Part shown: positions 1 to 5,652 of the stretch, piece by piece | How the letters are laid out: every line of letters begins with the position of its first letter | Position numbering within the stretch: the first letter of the stretch is position 1 | Assembly (NCBI GenBank): GCA_013812985.1 | Contig: JACCSN010000593.1 | Location: 1-7,359 of the forward strand | DNA: 7,359 nt | Direction: 5' to 3' | Source: Hyphomicrobiales bacterium | Lineage (GTDB): Bacteria > Pseudomonadota > Alphaproteobacteria > Rhizobiales > Afifellaceae | The notes under the pieces: generated by a model | The model's input: only the letters and a program-made list of their open reading frames with translations | Told to the model about the DNA's origin: nothing | Database searches by the model: none | Made by a program: the position numbers and the translations under genes

Positions 1-875
1 GCGCTGACCAGCGGGATGCCGCAGGCCAGCGCCTCGAAGACGCGGATCGTGGGTATGCCGGGGAGGGCGGTTGCATAGGGCCGGCGCGGCACATGCACGG
101 TCAGGCGATATCGGGCAAAAACCTCCGGCACGGCGTGGTTGGCGAGCCAGCCGCGATAGCGGATATTCCGGCGGCGGAGTTCGGCCCGAGCTTCATCCGG
201 GTAGCGAACTCCGAAGAGGTCCGCCGAGAGCCCTAGCGCCGCAACCGGGTCGAGCAGGAACTCGCGAATCTCCTCGCTCCGTTCGTCGTCGCCCCAGTTG
301 CCAACCCAGACAAGGTCGCCCACCTGTTCGTCCGCGATTCGCGGAAAGAAGATGCTGGTGTCGGCCGCTTCGTGCCAGGTCCAGGCATTCTTCGCCCAGC
401 CGCAGCTCCGGTAGATGTCGGCGATGGCCGACCCGAAAGCCAGCACGCCGTCGAAGCCGCTGAGATCGAAGCGGCGCATCTCGTCCGGGCTGGTCGCGGC
501 GCGGTGGTGCGTGTCGTGGAAGAGGAGCAGGAAATCGCCGCCGCCAGCCCTGAGCCGGCCGAGTCGGTTGACGAAAGGCGGTTCGTTCCATTCATGCGCG
601 ATCACCAGATCGGCGTCGCCGATCAGCGTCTCCGGATCGTCCATGGCCGGGTCGTAGAAGCGGGGCCGGATCGTCGGGAAGGCGCGCTCGAAGCTCTCCA
701 GGGCCGCCGGACCGTGGTCGGCCAAGAGATTTTCCCGGCTCCACGCCGCGCGCGGCTCGAAGACCTCGACGTGATGGCCCTTGCGCTGAAGGGCCGTGAC
801 GACGCCGCGCAGAAAATGCGCGTTGCCGTTGTTCCAGCAGGAGGCGATCGCATGAACGAAGAAGACGACCTTCAT
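1..875 (-). CDS. CgeB-like glycosyltransferase, 3' end cut by window edge
   Basis: The frame is open from an ATG at 875 to the left edge with no stop, giving 291 codons of a protein that continues outside. The first residues, MKVVFFVHAIASCWNNGNAH, form a Rossmann-type beta strand and loop as in GT-B glycosyltransferases. Residues 113-124 (GDFLLLFHDTHH), 187-195 (DLVWVGNWG) and 273-291 (GIPTIRVFEALACGIPLVS) resemble the CgeB / DUF3880 plus Glyco_trans_1_2 layout, where the last segment lies in the C-terminal nucleotide-sugar-binding half. The likely role is transfer of a sugar to an oligosaccharide or polysaccharide in the cytoplasm; donor and acceptor are unknown. The ATG overlaps the TGA of the family 4 glycosyltransferase gene as ATGA. 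No good Shine-Dalgarno is visible, so translation is probably coupled. Family assignment is from remembered motifs; fairly sure of a glycosyltransferase, less sure of subfamily. Confidence 0.85.
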   Translation of the reverse strand, partial: MKVVFFVHAIASCWNNGNAHFLRGVVTALQRKGHHVEVFEPRAAWSRENLLADHGPAALESFERAFPTIRPRFYDPAMDDPETLIGDADLVIAHEWNEPPFVNRLGRLRAGGGDFLLLFHDTHHRAATSPDEMRRFDLSGFDGVLAFGSAIADIYRSCGWAKNAWTWHEAADTSIFFPRIADEQVGDLVWVGNWGDDERSEEIREFLLDPVAALGLSADLFGVRYPDEARAELRRRNIRYRGWLANHAVPEVFARYRLTVHVPRRPYATALPGIPTIRVFEALACGIPLVS

Positions 876-2008
876 GCCGAAGCTCGGAGCGGCAAGGTCG
901 GGCGAAATCGGTGAGGCCTAGCCTCGGCAAGAGTGCGGTAAAGGTCCAGATAGGCCTCGACCATCCGGGCCGCGGAGTAGCGCCGGGCGCGGCGGCGGGC
1001 GCTCTGCCCTAGCAACTCGGCGCGTTCGGGATCGAAGAGAAGCGCCTCCATCGTGTCCCGCAAAGCATCCGCATCGTCGGGATCGACGAACAGCGCGGCA
1101 TCGTCCCAGAGCTCACGCAAGGTCGGAATGTCGCCCAGCACCAGCGCGCAGCCGGAGAGCGCCGCCTCCAGGATCGCCAGGCCGAACGGTTCGTAGCGGG
1201 CGGGCGACGCGAACACCGCCGCTTCCGCCATGCGCGCCGCGATATCCTGCGACGGCAGCCGGCCGAGGCAGACGACGTTGGCGGGCGTGGCCAGGGTGCT
1301 GCCGTCCGGCGATGTCGTTTCACCGGCGATGAGAATGGGCCAGGAAATACCCTCCGCCGCCTTGCGGAGCGTGCCGATGTTCTTCGCCTCATCCCACAAA
1401 CGGCCGGCCCCGAGCGCCATCGCGCGCTTCGCCGCGCCGGCAAAGGCCGCGGGGTCGCGCCCGTTGGCGATGATCCGATGGGCGCGGGGCGCGCCGTGAT
1501 GGGAGCCGAATTCGCGGAAATAAGCGGCAGTCGGAGCAACGACCATGTCCGCCGCTTCGACCCCAGCTCTGACCCGCTCCTCGTAAAGCGACCACTCAAC
1601 GGGCAGCGGAGTTCGGCGACACGCATGCCACCAGGAGCTCACGTCGGAATGCGCGGTGACGAGGACCGGTGCGCTGAACGGCAGCGCGGCATGACCGTAG
1701 CCGTTCAGATGCACGATGTCGGGCCGCTGCTCGGCCTCCAGCTCCAGCAGGAGCTCGCCGGAGAGCTGCAGATCGGCTTCCGGTTCGCTCATCCATTCGA
1801 GCCGGAAGTCGGTTCCAAGCAGCGAGACGTTTTTCAGCGCTCCCGCCTCGGCCGCCTGGTCGGCGCTCGGCTTGCCGCCCATGACGAGAAGCGTCACCTC
1901 GACGCCGCGCCGGCCGAGCTCGGAGGCGAGCTGCAGCGCGAACGTCCAGACGCCGCCGACGCTGTCGGCGGTCATGAGCACCTTGCGGATCGGCTGAGGC
2001 GGCGTCAC
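872..2008 (-). CDS. Glycosyltransferase family 4 (GT-B)
   Basis: A 378-residue GT-B glycosyltransferase, expected to be cytoplasmic and to move a sugar from a nucleotide donor with retention of configuration. The N-terminal acceptor half has the strand and glycine loop KVLMTADSVGGVW (9-21). The donor half has GRLWDEAKN (202-210), whose Arg and Lys normally contact the donor diphosphate, and EPFGLAILE (273-281), the E-x7-E signature (E273, E281), followed by a GDIPTLREL loop. Length is normal for the family. The start is GTG at 2008, overlapping the radical SAM stop as GTGA and preceded by AGGTGG four bases upstream. The next in-frame candidate, ATG at residue 12, would cut into the first beta strand. 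The gene overlaps its downstream CgeB-like neighbour by four bases, so the two transferases probably act on the same glycan. Sugar specificity cannot be read from the sequence. Confidence 0.92.
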   Translation of the reverse strand: MTPPQPIRKVLMTADSVGGVWTFALQLASELGRRGVEVTLLVMGGKPSADQAAEAGALKNVSLLGTDFRLEWMSEPEADLQLSGELLLELEAEQRPDIVHLNGYGHAALPFSAPVLVTAHSDVSSWWHACRRTPLPVEWSLYEERVRAGVEAADMVVAPTAAYFREFGSHHGAPRAHRIIANGRDPAAFAGAAKRAMALGAGRLWDEAKNIGTLRKAAEGISWPILIAGETTSPDGSTLATPANVVCLGRLPSQDIAARMAEAAVFASPARYEPFGLAILEAALSGCALVLGDIPTLRELWDDAALFVDPDDADALRDTMEALLFDPERAELLGQSARRRARRYSAARMVEAYLDLYRTLAEARPHRFRPTLPLRASA

Positions 2009-3288
2009 GCCGCCACCTGGCGTTCCAGCGCCTGAAGCGGTAGCGGCCGTGCCTCCTGGATATCGCTGAAGCTCACATATTCATTGAGGTAATGGGAAAC
2101 CGCACGTTCCCACGCCTGATCGTCCGGAAGCCCCCAGAGTTTTCTGTAATCTGGCGAGCCCGGATAGGGAAACAGCGGCACCGGGTCGTTGGCCCAAACG
2201 CCCTCGGCGCGGAGCCGGCTCCGCCATTCCTGCACCATGCCGTCGTCATCGTCCGGGACTTCGATGAGATTGGCCTGGACGAAGGGTACGTGCCGCCGGG
2301 CAAAGAGGAGCAGCTCGGCCAGCTCGTCGGTGCTGAGCTTGCACTTCTTGTCCAGCGCGTCGCGCCCCTCCGGTGTCAGGCTTTCCACCCCCGCCTCGAT
2401 CGAGACGCAACCGGCCTCCCCGAGGAGGCGGAGCATATCCGGCTTCCACAGGTCGATCCGGGTTTGCACGCCGAATTTCAGGCCGCGGCCGACCAGCGCC
2501 TGGAGGAGCGGGCGGTTCGGGAGGAAGATCTCGTCGATGAAATAAACGTATTCCACGCCTTGCGCGATCAGCCGGTCGAGTTCGGCCAGGATCGGCTGGA
2601 GGTCGCGGCGGCGGTATTTGTCGCGGTAATTCTCCTTGGCGCAGAAGGTGCAATGGTAGGGGCAGCCGCGCGACGCCTCCACTTCGGCCCCGGGGCCGGA
2701 CGCCGGCGCGTCGAAGCGGTGGTGGTGGTGCTCGTGACGGCGGATCCACTCGTCGCCCCATCGGAGCGGCGGGAGATCGGTGAAGCGGGTAGCGCGCGGG
2801 CCGCCAAGCACTTTCGTCTCGCCGTTCCGGCGGATCGCTGTCCCGGCCAAATCGCTGCCGCCATTGGCGATCTCGACCAGCGCCTCCTCACACTCGCCCA
2901 TCACGGCGATGTCGACGGCAAGCTTGCGCACCGCGGCGCGCGGCGTCGAGGACGCATGCGGGCCGACCGCGACCTTCAGCCCGCCGATCCCGTCGAGAGC
3001 CTGCAGCGTCTCCTGCGGGACGCGGAGCTCCGGCGGGGCGCAGCGCCAGAAAAGGTAGCTCGGCGCCGTGGTGACCACCGTCATGTCGGGCCGAAGCGAA
3101 CGCACCTCCGCGGCGACATCTCCCGTGGACATCCCGAAGAGGTGTCCGTCGATGATCTCGACCTGGTGGCCGGCGGCTTGGAGCAAAAGCTTGGCCGCCC
3201 CGTATTCCAGCGGCAGATGCGGATGACGGCAGCCGAAATAGATGCTGCCGTCGAACGACCAGGCGGGATTGACGAGCGCGACCTTCAT
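2005..3288 (-). CDS. B12-binding-type radical SAM enzyme
   Basis: A 427-residue two-domain protein. Residues 1 to about 150 look like the cobalamin-binding Rossmann domain of class B radical SAM enzymes: strand MKVALVNPAW, then HLPLEYGAAKLLLQAAGHQVEIIDG, then VAVGPHASSTP and MGECEEAL. Residues about 200-400 are the radical SAM barrel, with the [4Fe-4S] motif C209-x3-C213-x2-C216 in RGCPYHCTFC, later GVEYVYFIDEIF (244-255) and VSIEAGVESL (295-304). The enzyme should cleave S-adenosylmethionine to a 5'-deoxyadenosyl radical. Family members methylate unactivated carbons or do other radical chemistry, and here the substrate is inferred to be a sugar or glycan intermediate. I recall the family TIGR04295 fitting this protein. 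Its ATG overlaps the upstream stop as ATGA and has GGGAG five bases before it. An unusual His cluster (185-190) lies between the domains. Reaction unknown; cofactor class well supported. Confidence 0.92.
   Translation of the reverse strand: MKVALVNPAWSFDGSIYFGCRHPHLPLEYGAAKLLLQAAGHQVEIIDGHLFGMSTGDVAAEVRSLRPDMTVVTTAPSYLFWRCAPPELRVPQETLQALDGIGGLKVAVGPHASSTPRAAVRKLAVDIAVMGECEEALVEIANGGSDLAGTAIRRNGETKVLGGPRATRFTDLPPLRWGDEWIRRHEHHHHRFDAPASGPGAEVEASRGCPYHCTFCAKENYRDKYRRRDLQPILAELDRLIAQGVEYVYFIDEIFLPNRPLLQALVGRGLKFGVQTRIDLWKPDMLRLLGEAGCVSIEAGVESLTPEGRDALDKKCKLSTDELAELLLFARRHVPFVQANLIEVPDDDDGMVQEWRSRLRAEGVWANDPVPLFPYPGSPDYRKLWGLPDDQAWERAVSHYLNEYVSFSDIQEARPLPLQALERQVAA
2013..2018 (-). promoter_or_regulatory. 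Shine-Dalgarno AGGTGG supporting the GTG start at 2008
   Basis: AGGTGG (2018-2013 on the minus strand) sits four bases before GTG 2008 and lies within the last codons of the radical SAM gene (Gln-Val-Ala-Ala). It favours the GTG start of the family 4 glycosyltransferase over the ATG eleven codons later. Confidence 0.55.
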
Positions 3289-4439
3289 GCCAGCTCCCGT
3301 TCCCTGCCGGCCGGCGCTTCGGCGAAGGCGATACGCAGCCAGTCGGCGAGGCGGCTGAGCCCGTCGCGAACGCTGGTCGCGGCGCGCCAGCCGGAAGCAT
3401 CCCGGAACGCCGTCGTGTCCGACACATACCAGGGCTGGTCGCCGGGCCGCCAGCGATCGAAGCCGATCACCGGCCGCTCCCCGGTGATCTCCTCGATCAG
3501 GCGGAGGAGCTCGCGAAGGCTCAGCGTGTTGTCTGGCCCGCCGCCCAGATTGAAGGCGCGGCCGCAGACGACGTCGATCCGGTCGATGCCGAGGAGATAA
3601 GCGCTGACCGCGTCGTCCACATAGAGCACGTCGCGGACCTGGTAGCCGTCGCCATAAATGGTGATCGGCTTCCCCGTCAGCACGGAAATCAGGAAATGCG
3701 CCACCCAGCCCTGGTCCTCGGTGCCGAACTGGCGCGGACCATAAAGGCAGCTCATCCGAAACACCGCGCTCCTGAGGCCGAAGACGCGCGCGTAGTCGAG
3801 CACATATTGGTCGGCGACACCCTTTGAGCAGCCATACGGGCTGTAGAACGAAAGCGGGGTCGCCTCGCCCAGGCCGCCCGAAAATGCCGGGTCGCCGGGG
3901 GCGTAGCGCTCCCCGTCGCGTACCATCGCCTCAACCGGCATCAGCTTGCCATAGACCTTGTTGGTGGAGGCGAAAAGCACCGGCGCTTCGGGAGCAACCG
4001 CGCGCACGGCTTCCAGCACGTTCAAGGTGCCGCGGGCGTTGACCTCGAAATCCTCCACCGGGTCGGCGACGCTGGTCGTGACGGCGACCTGGGCGGCGAG
4101 ATGGATGACCGCCTTCGCGCCGCGCATGGCCTCGTGCAGCCGGCCGGGGTCGCGAATGTCGGCGCGGACCGATTGCACCCGCCGCGGGTGGCGATTGCGT
4201 AGCCAGGCAAGGTTCTCTTCCACACGCGGCCGGGCGAGGGAATCGAAGACGAGCACGTCCTCGCCGCGTGCGGCGAGCGCATCGACGATGTTGGAGCCGA
4301 GGAACCCGGCGCCGCCGGTGACCACGATGCGCGGCGTGGCGCGGGCAGCCTGGCGGGAATGCGGCGCGGCTAGCCGGACGACCTTTTCCGGCCTCGCGCC
4401 GTCGAACGTTTCGCCCGTACTCTCCCCGTGTTCTTCCAT
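3285..4439 (-). CDS. NAD-dependent epimerase/dehydratase, CDP-paratose 2-epimerase-like
   Basis: A 384-residue extended short-chain dehydrogenase/reductase. The NAD-binding glycine motif is TGGAGFLGSN (41-50). The DIRD strand (94-97), HLAAQVAVTTS (113-123) and the catalytic set T159 with Y202-x3-K206 (SPYGCSKG) follow in order. The blocks FASTNKVYGKL, SPYGCSKGVADQYVLDYAR, MSCLYGPRQFGTEDQGW and GRAFNLGGGP closely recall CDP-paratose (CDP-tyvelose) 2-epimerase, RfbE, which epimerises C2 of a CDP-dideoxyhexose. The true substrate here could be another nucleotide sugar. The preferred start is ATG at 4439, sharing one base with the upstream stop (TGATG) and with GGTGG four bases before it. A GTG at 4442 is possible but its spacing is poor. 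About 36 residues precede the Rossmann strand, more than usual, with no good internal start to remove them. The end overlaps the radical SAM start by four bases. Confidence 0.9.
   Translation of the reverse strand: MEEHGESTGETFDGARPEKVVRLAAPHSRQAARATPRIVVTGGAGFLGSNIVDALAARGEDVLVFDSLARPRVEENLAWLRNRHPRRVQSVRADIRDPGRLHEAMRGAKAVIHLAAQVAVTTSVADPVEDFEVNARGTLNVLEAVRAVAPEAPVLFASTNKVYGKLMPVEAMVRDGERYAPGDPAFSGGLGEATPLSFYSPYGCSKGVADQYVLDYARVFGLRSAVFRMSCLYGPRQFGTEDQGWVAHFLISVLTGKPITIYGDGYQVRDVLYVDDAVSAYLLGIDRIDVVCGRAFNLGGGPDNTLSLRELLRLIEEITGERPVIGFDRWRPGDQPWYVSDTTAFRDASGWRAATSVRDGLSRLADWLRIAFAEAPAGRERELA
3294..3298 (-). promoter_or_regulatory. Shine-Dalgarno GGGAG of the radical SAM gene
   Basis: GGGAG (3298-3294) stands five bases before ATG 3288, inside the last codons of the epimerase gene. 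Together with the ATGA overlap it supports this start and lets the gene be initiated by ribosomes finishing the upstream frame. Confidence 0.55.
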
Positions 4440-5566
4440 CACGCCACCAGCCCCCGCCTGGACAGCTCCTCCGTCGCCTGCTCGACGGCGTCGACGGCGA
4501 TCTCGCCGGACAGCCATTCGGCAAGTTCGGCGATCCCGTCGTCGAAGCGGATCTGCGGCTCGAAGCCGAGCAGGCGCCGCGCCAGGCCGATATTGGCGAA
4601 GCAATGGCGGATGTCGCCGGCCCGGTATTTACCGGTGATATGCGGGGTGAGCTGGCGCCTGCCGGTCGCGGCGGCGAGCGCCTGCGCCACGTCCAGGACG
4701 CTGCGGCTCTCGCCGGAGCCGATATTGATGACCTGGCCGGCGGCGGCGGGGGTTTCCAGCGCCAGCCGGCAGGCGCGCGCCACGTCGCGGACATGCACGA
4801 AATCGCGGCGCTGATTGCCGTCCTCGAAAACCATGGGCGGCCGGTCGTTGAGAAGCCGGGAGCCGAAGATCGCCAGCACCCCGGTGTAGGGATTGGAGAG
4901 CGCCTGATGTGGCCCGTAGACGTTGAAGAAGCGTAAAGCCACGACGGCGCGGTCATAGGCGCGGCCGAAGATCAGGCCCATGCGCTCCTGATTGTATTTG
5001 TTCAGCGCGTAGATGGAGGATAGCGACGGACGCTTCGATTCCGGGGTCGGCGCGGGCTCCAGAACCTGGCCACCCGGAAGCCGCAGCTCCCAATGGCCGC
5101 CTTTCAGCTGCTCCAGCGGCCGCTCCTCCGGCTCGATGAGCCGCTCGCCGGCTTTGGCGAGACCCTCGCCGTAGATGCTCATCGACGAGGCAACGAGGAG
5201 ACGGCGGATTTCCGGACGATCCACGAGTTCCTCCAGGAGGATCGCCGTGCCGAGATCGTTGACCGAGGTATAGTGCTCGATCTGATACATGCTCTGGCCG
5301 ACGCCGACCGCGGCGGCCAAGTGGCAGACCATGTCAACGCCGGCGAGAGCCTGACGGAGCTTCTCGCGGTCGCGCACGTCGCCCACGATAAGCTCGGCGT
5401 CGGAATGGAGGTAAGCGGGCCGGGCGCCGCCGCGATGCACCTGCCCGTCGAGATTATCGAGGATCCGTATGCGGTAGCCGGAGCGCAACAGCTCCCCGGC
5501 CAGGTGCGCACCGATAAAACCCGCGCCCCCGATAATGAGTGCCGTCTCAGTCAACTCCACCCCCAA
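4439..5566 (-). CDS. NAD-dependent nucleotide-sugar 4-epimerase (UDP-glucose / dTDP-rhamnose type)
   Basis: A 375-residue extended short-chain dehydrogenase/reductase, probably inverting C4 of a nucleotide-linked sugar and so supplying a donor for the downstream glycosyltransferases. Visible are the NAD loop GGAGFIG (13-19), ILDNLDGQVH (35-44), VGDVRD (61-66), CHLAAAVGVGQSMY (81-94), the catalytic Ser128 in SSMSIYGEG, and Y186-x3-K190 in SSIYALNKY. NPYTGVLAIF (225-234) and the RRDFVHVRDVARACR block are typical of dTDP-L-rhamnose 4-epimerase and GalE-like proteins. The insert at about 136-178 aligns with a region where I recall a Cys metal site in rhamnose 4-epimerases, but here it has no Cys. 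The start is uncertain: TTG 5566, GTG 5560 and TTG 5554 are all in frame, no ATG exists upstream, and none has a strong Shine-Dalgarno. It is the first gene of the operon, and its TGA overlaps the next start. Confidence 0.9.
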   Translation of the reverse strand: MGVELTETALIIGGAGFIGAHLAGELLRSGYRIRILDNLDGQVHRGGARPAYLHSDAELIVGDVRDREKLRQALAGVDMVCHLAAAVGVGQSMYQIEHYTSVNDLGTAILLEELVDRPEIRRLLVASSMSIYGEGLAKAGERLIEPEERPLEQLKGGHWELRLPGGQVLEPAPTPESKRPSLSSIYALNKYNQERMGLIFGRAYDRAVVALRFFNVYGPHQALSNPYTGVLAIFGSRLLNDRPPMVFEDGNQRRDFVHVRDVARACRLALETPAAAGQVINIGSGESRSVLDVAQALAAATGRRQLTPHITGKYRAGDIRHCFANIGLARRLLGFEPQIRFDDGIAELAEWLSGEIAVDAVEQATEELSRRGLVA

Positions 5567-5579
5567 TTCAGGCCCCGAA

Positions 5580-5605
5580 AACGCGCCAAAAAGCAGTTCC
5601 GTTCC
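5580..5605 (-). promoter_or_regulatory. Candidate EcfG-type (general stress) promoter
   Basis: On the minus strand GGAAC (5605-5601) is followed after 17 bases by CGTT (5583-5580), matching the alphaproteobacterial EcfG/SigT consensus GGAAC-N16/17-CGTT. It lies in the 86-base gap between the dnaE2 stop and the first epimerase. Transcription would begin near 5573, leaving a leader of only about 7 to 20 bases depending on which start codon is used. A second GGAAC (5600-5596) directly follows but is spaced only 12 bases from CGTT. The remainder of the gap (5567-5652) shows no good sigma-70 promoter and no convincing terminator. The match is seen; stress control of the operon is inferred. Confidence 0.5.
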
Positions 5606-5652
5606 CTTGCCGGCGAACCAATCCCGAGGGGCGCGTCAAGGATTCAGCCATG

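Noticed and set aside
372..914. A 180-codon plus-strand frame over the left end
   Set aside because: Antisense to the CgeB-like glycosyltransferase, whose own frame is open to the edge and carries family motifs.
3133..3150. DGHLFG in the radical SAM protein (residues 47-52), matching the D-x-H-x-x-G cobalamin motif
   Set aside because: The canonical motif follows the first strand of the Rossmann fold. Here it follows the second strand (HQVEIIDG), so the match is probably chance, and many class B radical SAM proteins lack the motif.
2092..3600. A 502-codon open frame on the plus strand
   Set aside because: It covers the antisense of the radical SAM gene and part of an epimerase gene; composition is that of a shadow frame and no motif is visible.
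5588..5620. Terminator after dnaE2: T5 run behind a possible GTTC/GAAC stem
   Set aside because: The stem has only four pairs, its arm overlaps the GGAAC promoter box, and it does not sit directly before the T run.
5611..5639. A TTGACG box as sigma-70 -35 element upstream of the operon
   Set aside because: Seventeen bases downstream the hexamer is TCGCCG, which is not a usable -10 element.
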